Source of the DNA: an uncultured Candidatus Poseidoniales archaeon
GTDB taxonomy: Archaea > Thermoplasmatota > Poseidoniia > Poseidoniales > Thalassarchaeaceae
Assembly: GCA_902601345.1 (NCBI GenBank)
Contig: CACKMK010000004.1
Location: forward strand, 55,233-119,232
Direction of reading: 5' to 3'
DNA: 64,000 nt
Positions 17,501-26,302 of this stretch are shown here, in pieces (the first letter of the stretch is position 1; each line of letters opens with the position of its first letter). The notes beneath the pieces are model-generated. The model did not search any database and was not told the origin of the DNA. It worked only from the letters and a program-made list of their open reading frames with translations. A program made the translations under genes and the position numbers.

Positions 17501-20500
17501 GGGCACCATTGTCTTGTTCCAGACGTGTCCCCTTACCCTGACGGACTCACCTGCGAATATCTCCGGCACTATCTCGCAGCGAATCTGGCTGCTGGGATCA
17601 AGTGGGTCGACCGGCCCGCATGGAGGTGAGTCGAAGTCAGCCGCATTCTGCATCGTTATGGTCCAGTTTATCCCATCTGAGGACAGGAACGGGACTAGGG
17701 CGCCGGCTGCTATTCCAGAGAGCCCCGAGGGAGTCCCGTCCCATAGAAGCGGGTATGGCTTGCCAAGGCTTGCCTCCTGGTATGTCATGTTTGCATTTGC
17801 AAGGGATGGAGCGTGGAAGAGAGCCCTCCATGCACCGAAGGACGAACCAGTGAACTGGGTAGAGTCCCAGAAGTAGACTGGCCTGAAGGAGGCCGCTGAC
17901 ATCTCGGCCTCGATGAACATCCTGTGCATGGAACGGATGTAGAAGGCGTCCGTCTCTGAACCCTCGAGGTGGGACCAAGGCCATTCGTAGGAGTCGTCAG
18001 TGCATCCTCCCAGATCAGGACGTGAGAATCCGATGAAGGTGTAGTCACCCACAGGGAGCGAGGTGTTCTTGTACTCATAGGGCGCTATGACAGAATGGGA
18101 TCCTACCGGATTGAGCGGTCCACACGGATTCCACACTATCTCCTCGTATCCGCCTGTCGGGACGCCCGGGCCATTATCGAGCAGTGAGTTCCACTGGACC
18201 TGTTCCCATAGATCCAGGGATTGGTTGTAAGCCAGTGAAACCCAGCCTCCTGCGTCAGCCCTGTATCCGTTCCCGTATCCATCGTAGACAGTCGGATGGG
18301 TGATGTTCCCGAACTGGGGGCCTGGGTCGCTAATCGTGAAGGAAACTGGCGCATAGGGCAGTCTGTTGTCGAAAATCCCTCTGTTGTAGTCTGCCGAGTA
18401 GTGGACCTTGAAGTCTAGCTTGAGGGGTTGCTCGTCCGATCTGAACCGCTCCCCGGATACGAATCCAATCGTGGTGTTCGCCCTTACCTCCACAGGCATC
18501 CCCGAGTCTCCGATGCCGTCTCCGTCAGTGTCTGAAAGCGTCGAGCTGTAGTCGTGAACGAACATCTCTGTGACCTCTGAGTAGACCTCATAGGTTGAGT
18601 TAGGCCCTACATCGATGTCTTCCGGGAACAAGAACTGGCCGACGATATACTCTCCGTTATCATCGGTGAGGACGTCGATTGTCTCTATGACGGAGGTGCC
18701 GTTCCCAGAGTACCTAATGTGGACCTGGACAGGGAGGTCTGGTGCCGGGACGAAACCTGTGTCGTCCAGCCAGAATACAGAGCCATTGAATATTACTGGC
18801 CGGTTTTCGTCTAGCCACAATACAGATGGAGCGGTCAGAGTGATTCTGGTCGGTATCTTATCGTCGTTGTCTAGAATTCCATCATTGTCAGAATCCCAAT
18901 CCGAGCTCCATCCTGAAGATTCCTCAATCTTGTTTGATGGTGTAGCCCAATCCCCTGAAGAGGGGTTGTTCCAGTCCAAGTCCGCCCTTCCATCGTTATC
19001 GTCATCTACATCAAAGTAATCTGGACCCGTGGAGTTGTTGTTGGGGTTGGCCAGTCCGACCCCTCCTCCAAAGTCGTCGTGGTCCCATGGATTCGTTGAT
19101 TCGGTACCGTATCGTGAAGGCCAAAGCATCACTTCATCCTCGTCCTTCATACCGTCGTAATCATCGTCCTCGTCTATATCGTCCCTTATCCCGTCATTGT
19201 CATGGTCCCATGGGGCTATGGGGAAGTTAAGGCAGCAGGTGTCGTCAATAGGATCTGCTGTCCCATTGGTATCATTGAGGTTCTGGAGCTCTAGGGAATT
19301 TGGAATTCCGTCGCCGTCCCAGTCGTCATCTGCCCAGTTAACTATCCCATCGTTATCGTGGTCCCATGGGCTCTGTTCCTCCCCTGTGAAGCATCCTTCG
19401 AATGCCTCCTGAGCCTCATCTAGAAGTCCATTATTGTCGTCGTCAGGATCTTCTCCGTCCGGAACTCCGTCGTTATCGTTATCCACGTCGTAGTACTCTG
19501 GGAATAGTAGGGCCTGACCTAGTACTCCTTTGTCCCATACTGCCTGATATATTCCATCATCGTCGGGGTCTGTGTCCAGACCGTCGTCGTCATTGTCCTC
19601 GCAATTGCTTCCTGTGAAGTAATATGGCTCCTCTATCCCTGAATCATCATCTAGATCGTCATTTGAGTCGATCTCAAAATAATCCCAGATTCCGTCATTG
19701 TCATCGTCCACATCGAAGTGATCGTAGACTATGTCCCAGTCGTCATCCAAGTCGTTAGTATTGTTGTACATGCAATTTGGGGTCCAAGATACCTCCGGCA
19801 TAGGCTGCCCGCAGTCCACGTCTGGATCTACGTCATCGTTGAGATCGTCAGCAATCTCGTCGGGGAAGAAGTTGTTATTCGCGTCCGAGGTCCACTGAAA
19901 GAATCCGAAGACGGTAACTCCGAGGTAAGCTATCCAAAGATCTCTGTTATTCTTGATGTCCTCGTATGTGTACGCAACTGAAGGGGTTGGGTTGCTAGTA
20001 GGATCAAAGGTGAACCAAAAACAGTTGCTGTCACAACTACCCATTCCAGTGGGGTGATTTGTCCCATCATATGCCCCATCGTCCCATTCAGAGTCGGGTC
20101 TGCTGCTGTACGGAACAGTGAAAGATTGCCCTCCTGATTGAGTTGGAGTAAGTAGAGGCGCCTTGAAGAGGAATGCGTAGATATGACCGCAGAATCTCTC
20201 AGTTGTTGCGGATAGGATTACTGTTCCACATGAGTTGCCATCCAAGGTACCTCCCATCTTGACGTCGTCGACATCCAGAACTCCGTCATTGCCCTCGTCT
20301 TGATCCCACCAATCGGGCATTCCATCTCCATCCTGATCCACATCTATTCCGTTTACCAGTGAGTCTCCGTCGCTGTCGATATCGAAGAAGTTGTCACCAT
20401 TGTAGGGGCTCCACTTCATCATCAGAGACCAGTACATCTCAGGAATAATTCCACTTGGGTCGTTGAGGTTGTTTGGATCGTACCCGTTGTAGTCGAGCAT

Positions 20501-22504
20501 GAAGCTGTTGTTTGTATTGAATGGGTTGAACCCCCAAGTGAGGTTCCAGTAGTAGTTCGGGACTGCAACATATGCATCTCCATCCTCGGAGCCATCAATG
20601 GCATCGCCGTCTCCCTGGGGCCAGCTATTGCCCCAGAAGTTATCCGTATTGTCTGTGTCCACTACACCGCAGTTTCCGTCATCAGGGTCGAAGAAATCAT
20701 TGATCCCATCATTGTCGTCGTCCCAGTCCTCGTCGTTCTGTAGACCGTCTCCATCCACGTCGGTATCTATGTCGTTCGCTCCGTCGTCCCTGAACATCGA
20801 ACCGTTTAGCTCATGTAGATCTGCGTCATTATCCAGGTCGCAGTCGGGGTCTATATCCAGCCAATCCAGGATTCCGTCATTGTCGTCATCCATGTCGACC
20901 CAGTTGTTCAGACCATCGCCATCCCAGTCGTTGAATCCGGTGTAGGACGTCCGCCAAAGTACACAATTGTCGCTAGGGTCCTGGGGATTCGGGTTCGCAA
21001 CGCTTGCACAGTCCCATGTTGCCACCTCGGCTGTTGAGTTCATCGGGTATGGATCCTCCTCATTGGGGATTCCGTCATCATCCAAATCCCAAGGCTGTGA
21101 TCCTCCCTGTAGATTGTCTGGATTTGTTGTACCCCCCATATCGGGATCGAGCCAGTCCCAGACCATGTCGTAATCTCCGTCTATGGCTCTGAATCTATCA
21201 TCATCCAGATCCCCGTCATAGTCTATTTCACAGTCGATTCCGGGTACTTGGATAGTCACTATAGCGCCGTTGAATGCTTCTAAAGGATAGTCTCCTTGGC
21301 CATCTCCATTCGTATCCAACTGCCTGCATGAGTCGGGTATACCATCATTGTCGTCGTCTACATCGTACATGTCCGCCAGACCATCATTATCGTCATCGGT
21401 GTCTGAGGAGTCGGGGGCCCCATCGTTGTCGTTGTCGGGATCAAGGAAGTTTGGAATTCCATCTCCATCGAGGTCACCGTCCACTACCTCCGAGAAAGCC
21501 TGTTCTCTGGGGTGTTCCAGGGCGTGAAGGGCGACGTAGTCCAGCCCATCGACGTATTCGCCGTAATCCTCAGGATCCCACCTGACCCAAGAGTCCCATA
21601 GTATTCCGGGTGCGGTTTCGATGGACGAATTCTGCAGGGGGTCCCATGGGTGTATGTCTGAGATGTCTACTACACCATCGTTGTCATCGTCATCGTCGAA
21701 GTAATCCTGTATTCCGTCTGAATCAAAATCACAGGGCCAAACGAACTGATCGATTCTGCCGTCGTTATCGTCATCCTCATCGTATGACCCGCGACCCGAT
21801 CCATCTACATCCTCATCGGTGATTCCGTCATTATCGTGATCCATTGGATTCTGGTCTACTAAGTAGTTGAAGCCAACTGCCTGCCCTGTCCAGGGGTGGA
21901 TGGTCGTGGGCTCTACATGCCTGTCTGAAGTTACATTCCACGGGTCGTTTCCCTGTGAGTAGTCGATTGGGCCCTCCAGTATCCCGTCATTGTCGTCATC
22001 CCAGTCAAACTCGTCCCTAACCCCATCATTATCGTGGTCAAGGGGATCTGTTCCGAAACAACCATCGAATCGCTCAATAAGATCATTAATTCCATCATTA
22101 TCATCATCTAGATCATTCAAATCGTCAATACCATCGTTATCGTGATCGTCTGTGTTCGTTTCTTCGAGAAAGAATCCGTACATCGGGTCGAGCGCCAGGG
22201 CGGATGGATCCGACACCTTTCCGTAGAGTGCGGCCGGATCGTTGTAGAATGGGTCTTGATATGCTGCAGTCTGGAATTGGCTCATCATGGATGGAGAATT
22301 TTGATTCCCGCCTTGGACTGATCCCCCAAGTTGCTCCAATTGTTGGTATGCCGTTCTTTTGGGGGGTTCGACACGGGTGTCTTGCTCTGGAGAATCGTCA
22401 GCGTTCAGTAGCAGCGATATCTGAGGACTCAGCAGCATTATGGCTATCATTGAAAATGCTGGAATTATTTTCTTCTGTGTCTTTCTCTCTAGTTTGACGT
22501 TCAT
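14594..22504 (-). CDS. Giant surface protein: thrombospondin type-3 repeats, Ig-like region, membrane anchor, DUF4129-like tail
   Basis: 2636 residues from ATG 22504 (GTG 22513 also in frame). An N-terminal signal (KKIIPAFSMIAIMLLSPQISLLL) precedes about 1100 residues built of thrombospondin type-3 calcium-binding repeats (DHDNDGI, DDDNDGIPD and variants, dozens of copies, residues about 115-1220). Residues about 1230-2440 are beta-rich Ig-like/Big-type modules without visible catalytic motifs. One membrane helix follows (about 2450-2475, LILAGISLSTVALVGAMM) and then a cytoplasmic tail of about 160 residues. The tail has CYKDLIKYFRMRG, TTREFEDVI and FSIFEEARYSDHDI, the pattern of DUF4129. The protein should stand on the cell surface and bind much Ca2+. 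Adhesion, surface-layer or signalling roles are inference. Confidence 0.9.
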   Translation of the reverse strand: MNVKLERKTQKKIIPAFSMIAIMLLSPQISLLLNADDSPEQDTRVEPPKRTAYQQLEQLGGSVQGGNQNSPSMMSQFQTAAYQDPFYNDPAALYGKVSDPSALALDPMYGFFLEETNTDDHDNDGIDDLNDLDDDNDGINDLIERFDGCFGTDPLDHDNDGVRDEFDWDDDNDGILEGPIDYSQGNDPWNVTSDRHVEPTTIHPWTGQAVGFNYLVDQNPMDHDNDGITDEDVDGSGRGSYDEDDDNDGRIDQFVWPCDFDSDGIQDYFDDDDDNDGVVDISDIHPWDPLQNSSIETAPGILWDSWVRWDPEDYGEYVDGLDYVALHALEHPREQAFSEVVDGDLDGDGIPNFLDPDNDNDGAPDSSDTDDDNDGLADMYDVDDDNDGIPDSCRQLDTNGDGQGDYPLEAFNGAIVTIQVPGIDCEIDYDGDLDDDRFRAIDGDYDMVWDWLDPDMGGTTNPDNLQGGSQPWDLDDDGIPNEEDPYPMNSTAEVATWDCASVANPNPQDPSDNCVLWRTSYTGFNDWDGDGLNNWVDMDDDNDGILDWLDIDPDCDLDNDADLHELNGSMFRDDGANDIDTDVDGDGLQNDEDWDDDNDGINDFFDPDDGNCGVVDTDNTDNFWGNSWPQGDGDAIDGSEDGDAYVAVPNYYWNLTWGFNPFNTNNSFMLDYNGYDPNNLNDPSGIIPEMYWSLMMKWSPYNGDNFFDIDSDGDSLVNGIDVDQDGDGMPDWWDQDEGNDGVLDVDDVKMGGTLDGNSCGTVILSATTERFCGHIYAFLFKAPLLTPTQSGGQSFTVPYSSRPDSEWDDGAYDGTNHPTGMGSCDSNCFWFTFDPTSNPTPSVAYTYEDIKNNRDLWIAYLGVTVFGFFQWTSDANNNFFPDEIADDLNDDVDPDVDCGQPMPEVSWTPNCMYNNTNDLDDDWDIVYDHFDVDDDNDGIWDYFEIDSNDDLDDDSGIEEPYYFTGSNCEDNDDDGLDTDPDDDGIYQAVWDKGVLGQALLFPEYYDVDNDNDGVPDGEDPDDDNNGLLDEAQEAFEGCFTGEEQSPWDHDNDGIVNWADDDWDGDGIPNSLELQNLNDTNGTADPIDDTCCLNFPIAPWDHDNDGIRDDIDEDDDYDGMKDEDEVMLWPSRYGTESTNPWDHDDFGGGVGLANPNNNSTGPDYFDVDDDNDGRADLDWNNPSSGDWATPSNKIEESSGWSSDWDSDNDGILDNDDKIPTRITLTAPSVLWLDENRPVIFNGSVFWLDDTGFVPAPDLPVQVHIRYSGNGTSVIETIDVLTDDNGEYIVGQFLFPEDIDVGPNSTYEVYSEVTEMFVHDYSSTLSDTDGDGIGDSGMPVEVRANTTIGFVSGERFRSDEQPLKLDFKVHYSADYNRGIFDNRLPYAPVSFTISDPGPQFGNITHPTVYDGYGNGYRADAGGWVSLAYNQSLDLWEQVQWNSLLDNGPGVPTGGYEEIVWNPCGPLNPVGSHSVIAPYEYKNTSLPVGDYTFIGFSRPDLGGCTDDSYEWPWSHLEGSETDAFYIRSMHRMFIEAEMSAASFRPVYFWDSTQFTGSSFGAWRALFHAPSLANANMTYQEASLGKPYPLLWDGTPSGLSGIAAGALVPFLSSDGINWTITMQNAADFDSPPCGPVDPLDPSSQIRCEIVPEIFAGESVRVRGHVWNKTMVPVTDFDGDGTKDPIAVQIDLDYNGIFAGSIETRVNQRLDIDTEGLATFDHDIIWDPYWPASTYGFRADFGQADYFFTGEQAGVLAATGAYGNVSVIGSTDFLLTSLTRLYRGQNATVEARLIDNAGLPVREAPVNWSWAEDQSSGVVFTDNNGIFRVNLTDIDTLGNFSLSFTYLGDKFRLGSTDSVDMWVVSRTFINVQSTSPNIRSNGDLWEFTAVVTDDNRTPFDKDGGQVLNSCEGEMQNPEGYDLGGNVTVIFEGIDFEDRTHRQIVSVECPASGSIGYGQYLDPQLLKDDPFSFLPDGFGPVNVILRFEENLPHEGCEPIDAGMLSTSGAWDPCVTILNSDHFRKVLQFQVDGFSLIGNTDLQVDQQIVYTSEIDLDTGQVLEKPMIVTGQLTDELGGNLSNRQIRVTFEMGSMVFDPVENRMKFRAGDDGIEACIPGATDENGFFDINCPMTGVDAGMAKVKIEYNAWDPLNNDRYRYKNKTQAMFFPVFSNSTIDVSEVGPFRSDYLTYTFPNGSTFEVLYLKEAFHINARLSQSNGKPVGGKCVNIYLDPEVNTRPIATAFTAGGTGEFVWYSADPDDNPSRRGVEPSGNNLEGFRTVRVAYEPERYVPGGCDYEVLEPNPVLNSSVVDVEVLVRSKVDILLKQHWSSPAGYQEGDIIAGEVAILRDRLDLTVEGQRVEFHRQFWNESGEWQTERVEILITNERGSANFSFPYTGETIPGHPEWSAPGGKWRVLVHFESVDANKPYFVEKWLNSTPEIKLGEGTSSTSGGLWTTQVLILAGISLSTVALVGAMMYNNYRERRKVEVLRGILTDALMSLKASNNYIEAIFSCYKDLIKYFRMRGAMKKVFETTREFEDVINNMLGGIVPPEEIDSFFSIFEEARYSDHDIGSEERDRAIQIFQSMIGRMNRSLGDSLLTREAVGESSLYGPSVKAGQFVDADGNIRFAGVDDAEENDGFKI

Positions 22505-22523
22505 GCAAATCACTGCTTACCCT

Positions 22524-22541
22524 CGGGCAAGTGAACGCCCG
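22524..22541 (-). promoter_or_regulatory. Hairpin in the leader of the giant gene
   Basis: Inverted repeat CGGGC/GCCCG with an 8-nt loop, 20 nt before the ATG at 22504. It could be an operator or an mRNA leader hairpin; nothing further supports a choice. Confidence 0.3.
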
Positions 22542-22619
22542 ATTCTGTGTGCTTATCAATGGATGCCACGGTATGGTGGTTTGGGTATCACAGCAGCCCC
22601 GATGTATCATCTGGGATTT

Positions 22620-23054
22620 TCAATTCCTGTGATAAGCCGAACCGCGGATGATCTCAGACGCCCGGTAGAGCTGTTCCATGAGTAAAGCAGCGGCCATCTC
22701 ATGGGTAAGAGTTAGGTCTGACAGAGAGATTAGTTGGTCGGCGGATTGCTTGAGTTCATCGCTAAATCCATCTGCGGGCCCCACCGCAAGATTGGTTCGA
22801 TTGTTTTCTAGATGAGCGGAATTTAGCCATTCGGCGAATTCCTCACTTGATATTGAAGTCCCCGCCTCGTCTAGAAGGACTAGCCTTCCCGGCAGTCTTG
22901 ACAGCTCTGATTCGTAGTTCTTGGTTCCGCGTTTGGATCCAAATATTTCGATCGATATACCTCTAGATTTGACTCTCTCGAAATATCTTCTGATAATGGA
23001 TGCAATGTCGCTATCCTTCGGATTGCTATCCAAGTAAACGACAACGCGGCCCAT
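22620..23054 (-). CDS. rlmH: RlmH-type SPOUT methyltransferase (23S rRNA pseudouridine methylation)
   Basis: SPOUT-fold enzyme expected to methylate N3 of the pseudouridine at position 1915 (E. coli numbering) in large-subunit rRNA helix 69. Signatures: LVLLDEAGTSISSEEFAEWL, the knot stretch LAVGPADGFSDELK, LSLSDLTLTHEMAAALLMEQLYRA with small variation, and the C-terminal GSAYHRN that matches the family's G-x-x-YH ending. 144 aa from ATG 23054; a GTG at 23078 is in frame. Mainly a bacterial family, with archaeal members known. Confidence 0.9.
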   Translation of the reverse strand: MGRVVVYLDSNPKDSDIASIIRRYFERVKSRGISIEIFGSKRGTKNYESELSRLPGRLVLLDEAGTSISSEEFAEWLNSAHLENNRTNLAVGPADGFSDELKQSADQLISLSDLTLTHEMAAALLMEQLYRASEIIRGSAYHRN

Positions 23055-23130
23055 ATTGTCCCGTGCAGGCTTAGGCACTTAGGAGTTCACAAAGCATCAA
23101 GACGTCTGGCTTCGACGTGAGTCTGTTACA

Positions 23131-23448
23131 ATGGGATGGTGGCCCTTCCGAAAAAAGAGGAGTCTCCACAGCGAGCCGCATGTAAGAAGTTCAAAGATGT
23201 GGATTCAAGATCTTAGGGAGATCTGCGAGAAGAGTTTCGATAACAGAGAGGCCGGTCAACTAGAAGTGGAGTCTATCAGAGTAAAATGGCAAAAGGCATT
23301 TTCTGAGAAAGAGGTGGATGAAGCACTTCTAGAAGGACTCGAAAGGAGAGCTATGATGCTCTTAGGAGCAGGGGACCCAGAATGGTCACATTTACTTGAC
23401 GATGAGGACTTCTGGAAAGCAGGGTGGGGAAGCAAGGTAGATGATTGA
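23131..23448 (+). CDS. Unknown small protein
   Basis: Not recognised. 105 residues, soluble, highly charged, predicted helical (IQDLREICEKSFDNRE, VDEALLEGLERRAMMLL). It starts MGWWPFRKKRS, an amphipathic, basic N-terminus that could lie at a membrane surface. The next gene, a multi-pass membrane protein, overlaps its 3' end by 8 nt, so the two are translationally coupled and probably work together. Confidence 0.7.
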   Translation: MGWWPFRKKRSLHSEPHVRSSKMWIQDLREICEKSFDNREAGQLEVESIRVKWQKAFSEKEVDEALLEGLERRAMMLLGAGDPEWSHLLDDEDFWKAGWGSKVDD

Positions 23449-24151
23449 GATGTTTCTTTGGATAGCTCTTCTACTGGTTTTAGGGTCCTATTGCTACTAT
23501 CTCAGTAGGCTTCAGCCCTTTCCTGAAAAGGGGTCTAGATTCTCTATGCTCCTATTTACAGGGGCCATTATACTGTGGATTGCTAGCACAAGTCCAGAGG
23601 GATTCGGAGAAGATCTCCCAGCTTCGATTTCAGTATTTCTGGGTGGAGTGTTCATTGTTTTAGGAATTAGAGATATGAGTCTGACAAAGACCGATGTGAT
23701 TGTCGCCCCTCTAGCAGGAGTCCTCTTTTGCATCGGAGGTATTAGTCTGCTTTCCTCCAGATGGGAGGTTGCAGATCAAGCAGAGCAGATTGGATCCTTT
23801 CTTCTCGCCAGCACAATGGTAACACTAGAGTTGTATCTCGCATTCAGAGGACTCGTAATCGGTGTCCCCGGAATCGCTTGGTCTAAATCGGGTCTTAGAC
23901 AGATACACAGAGGCTTGATTCAAGGTCCTAACGGTGCTGTAGCGCACTTTGAGAGGTCTTGGGATATGGAAGATCAATGGATAAACTCGATGAGTTACGC
24001 GGCTTTGATACTTATTCATAGGCATAGTAACAACCATGAGGAGGAAAAGGAATGCCTAGTCGAACTAGAAAAGTTGGGCGGCTGGGAAACCGTTGATAAT
24101 TCCTGGATTGAGGCAATAGAGAAAGGCCTGTCAGACTCAGAGCCAATCTGA
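23441..24151 (+). CDS. Unknown membrane protein, about five helices plus cytosolic tail
   Basis: 236 residues. Hydrophobic segments at about 3-20, 34-50, 60-78, 87-105 and 115-140, then a soluble C-terminal part of about 95 residues (IHRGLIQGPNGAVAHFERSWDMEDQW and a charged end). No transporter or enzyme motif recognised. It overlaps the preceding small gene by 8 nt and is followed after 34 nt by the cobalamin adenosyltransferase on the same strand. Function unknown. Confidence 0.75.
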   Translation: MIEMFLWIALLLVLGSYCYYLSRLQPFPEKGSRFSMLLFTGAIILWIASTSPEGFGEDLPASISVFLGGVFIVLGIRDMSLTKTDVIVAPLAGVLFCIGGISLLSSRWEVADQAEQIGSFLLASTMVTLELYLAFRGLVIGVPGIAWSKSGLRQIHRGLIQGPNGAVAHFERSWDMEDQWINSMSYAALILIHRHSNNHEEEKECLVELEKLGGWETVDNSWIEAIEKGLSDSEPI

Positions 24152-24185
24152 GTACGGTTGAAAACCTGAACCTCTTGGGAACAAC

Positions 24186-24803
24186 ATGGTCAGGATAACT
24201 AGAGTCCATACTGGGACCGGGGATGGTGGAGAGACATCCCTTCTTGATGGAAAAAAGGTCGGAAAAGAGAGTCCCAGAGTTGAGCTTTATGGCACTATTG
24301 ATGAGTTAAATTCGCAAATTGGCGTAGTCCGGATGGAGTTTGGAAGGATGCCGGGAGTGACAAGATTTCATCGCCCCGGTGAGGCTGATGAAGCGTTGTA
24401 TAGAGTTCAGCAGGAGTTATTCGACATAGGGGGGGAGTGCGCCTGTAGTCCCGGGAAGTTGCCAGAACAAATGGTACTCGTAGGCATGGATGAGTGCGAC
24501 AGGCTGGTTGAAGAAATGGATGATTGGATTAAGGAATTAGAGCCTCTGAAATCCTTCATCTTGCCCATGGGATCTGCGCCGGTTGCATTCCTACATGTAG
24601 CAAGAACCGTCGCCAGAAGGGCAGAGAGGGAGGCTTGTCATTTGAGAAGCGTCGAGGGCGATGGTTCAGTTAGGAATGAGATTATTTGCTACCTTAACAG
24701 AATTTCAGATTGGTTGTTTGTGATGGGAAGGTGGATTGCAAAGAACACCGGCGAGGAAGAGGTCCTATGGACTCCGCTAGGTAAGAGAAATACTGATTCA
24801 TAG
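24186..24803 (+). CDS. pduO: Cob(I)alamin adenosyltransferase, PduO/MmaB type
   Basis: Transfers the adenosyl group of ATP to Co(I) of corrinoids to give adenosylcobalamin. ATP-binding N-terminus VHTGTGDGGETSLLDG, then YGTIDELNSQIG, the helix-bundle motif ARTVARRAEREACHL and the closing NRISDWLFVMGRWIAKNTG are all diagnostic. 205 aa, soluble. The product is the cofactor of the class II ribonucleotide reductase encoded 4 kb downstream, so this is probably a salvage enzyme for dNTP synthesis. Its last 6 nt overlap the convergent Nudix gene. Confidence 0.94.
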   Translation: MVRITRVHTGTGDGGETSLLDGKKVGKESPRVELYGTIDELNSQIGVVRMEFGRMPGVTRFHRPGEADEALYRVQQELFDIGGECACSPGKLPEQMVLVGMDECDRLVEEMDDWIKELEPLKSFILPMGSAPVAFLHVARTVARRAEREACHLRSVEGDGSVRNEIICYLNRISDWLFVMGRWIAKNTGEEEVLWTPLGKRNTDS

Positions 24804-25232
24804 ACTTCGTCCGCTGGACCTAAGGTGATGCCGGGCAGAGCGGAGTAGCTCCTTCTCTTGCTCGAATGTGATTTGTTCCTCTGCCTCGTCTAACTGCAAC
24901 CAGAGGTAGTTGTTATGCTCATGTGAGAGGCTTACCTCCAACTCATCTGTCTCAGCCAAATACCAGAAGACCTCTTTTGGGGTCTCCCTTCCTTTTCTGA
25001 AAAATGTATATTCAGTCTTCTGGGTCCATTCACTATCGATGGTGATCTCAGATATGCCAGTCTCCTCCGTAAGTTCTCTTAACGCGGTAGAGTGGTGATC
25101 AGCGTCGCCCTTCTCCACGTGCCCCTTAGGAAAACTCCAGTGTCCCTGTGGGTACTGGAGAAGAAGAATGCTATCAAAATTCAGAAGTATGAAACCGCAT
25201 GAGGTCTCGAGAGGTCCGGGTTTGCCCTGCAT
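24798..25232 (-). CDS. Nudix hydrolase, diadenosine-tetraphosphatase-like
   Basis: Hydrolyses nucleoside-diphosphate-linked compounds, most likely Ap4A-type dinucleotides: SCGFILLNF, QYPQGHWSFPKGHVEKGD and the Nudix core LRELTEETGI are typical of NUDT2-like enzymes. The Nudix box is slightly unusual, with Asp instead of Glu after the first Gly segment and one extra residue before ReLxEExGI. 144 aa, ATG at 25232. Divergent from the DHH gene across 92 bp. Confidence 0.9.
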   Translation of the reverse strand: MQGKPGPLETSCGFILLNFDSILLLQYPQGHWSFPKGHVEKGDADHHSTALRELTEETGISEITIDSEWTQKTEYTFFRKGRETPKEVFWYLAETDELEVSLSHEHNNYLWLQLDEAEEQITFEQEKELLRSARHHLRSSGRSL

Positions 25233-25324
25233 ATCATGCCCATGTATCTATTCGAGATGAAAACCTTCCGTGATTTTGATTTATCACAGAAATCACCATT
25301 GACGAGATTGCTCACCCAGAGGTT

Positions 25325-26302
25325 GTGCCGACACAGCCATCAGATTTGGATATCAGGCGTATCGTCACCGATAGTGATCTGGATGGAGTGGTAACTGCAG
25401 CGATACTGAGGCGTTGGTGGACGGATGCTGAAGTGGTCTTCGGTCATCCAGGAGAACTGCGTGCGGGTCTTTTCGATGATTTGATTGATGAATGGACTGC
25501 AGTTTGCGATTTACCGATGCACCCCAAATGTGGACTGAGCATTGATCATCATGAGTCAAACAGACCAAGGGGCAATGAGAGCAAGGCAATGGTAGTATGG
25601 AAGGATAGCCCCTCAGCAGCTCGAATCGCCTATGAATTGTTTCGCGAAGTTATCGATCTTTCTGACCTTGAGGATTTACTGGATTGGGTTGACAAGCTTG
25701 ACAGTGGTTCGCTATCCCATGAAGAATTTCTTTCTCATGCCCCCGCTATCTGGCTAAGCAGGATAGTTGATTCGGGAGAGGATACAGGCTCTTGGATTCT
25801 TGAGCAATTGATAGCTGGGGCGACAACTGAAGAGATTCTGGCAGATTCAAAAGTTTCCAGGTTAGTTGCTGAGAAGGAGGAGGAGTTAGTGAATCTGAAC
25901 GAGGTTATACTCTCTAGCATGCGCATCGAGGACAGAATAGCAATAGTTCGATTGGACGGTTTAGGAATCCGCTCTAATGGCTACCATGTCACTGCAATGG
26001 CTGGAGACGAATGCGATGCGTGCATGATCATTCACGGTGAATTGGGTGCTGATTTCGGAGACTCTGGAAGATACCCGGTGTCTGCGTCCTTCTATACCAA
26101 CTCATTCCTACATCGGAGGGGTGGAATTTACGACTTGACTGCCCTGGCAACCCTTTTCGATTCCGATGGCGGGGGGCATGCTAATGCATGTGGATGTAGA
26201 ATTAAGCCCATTGAAAGTGGGGATGTCGTAGATAGAGAAGTATCAGAAGACGACATTGAGAGGAATATATCAGAGTGGCTAAAGATGTGGTCCAAGAGAT
26301 AG
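25325..26302 (+). CDS. DHH-family phosphoesterase (RecJ/NrnA-like)
   Basis: Manganese-dependent phosphoesterase of the DHH/DHHA1 superfamily. Motif I is TDSDLDGVVTAAIL (D16, D18), motif III is the name-giving D74-H75-H76, and the DHHA1 C-terminal motif is GGHANACGCRI. 325 aa, GTG start. RecJ-like and oligoribonuclease-like members share this layout; the short length and lack of extra domains favour a nano-RNase or GAN-like role, but this is not decided by sequence. Its stop abuts that of the convergent methyltransferase. Confidence 0.88.
   Translation: MPTQPSDLDIRRIVTDSDLDGVVTAAILRRWWTDAEVVFGHPGELRAGLFDDLIDEWTAVCDLPMHPKCGLSIDHHESNRPRGNESKAMVVWKDSPSAARIAYELFREVIDLSDLEDLLDWVDKLDSGSLSHEEFLSHAPAIWLSRIVDSGEDTGSWILEQLIAGATTEEILADSKVSRLVAEKEEELVNLNEVILSSMRIEDRIAIVRLDGLGIRSNGYHVTAMAGDECDACMIIHGELGADFGDSGRYPVSASFYTNSFLHRRGGIYDLTALATLFDSDGGGHANACGCRIKPIESGDVVDREVSEDDIERNISEWLKMWSKR

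Noticed and set aside
18840..22200. Short, regularly spaced repeated nucleotide words resembling a tandem repeat or CRISPR-like array
   Set aside because: They are degenerate codons for Asp/Asn/Gly-rich thrombospondin type-3 repeats in one long frame; repeat length and sequence vary and there are no constant direct repeats with unique spacers.
22398..22685. Small open frames around the start of the giant surface-protein gene
   Set aside because: They overlap the signal-peptide region and leader of the giant gene and lack conserved features.
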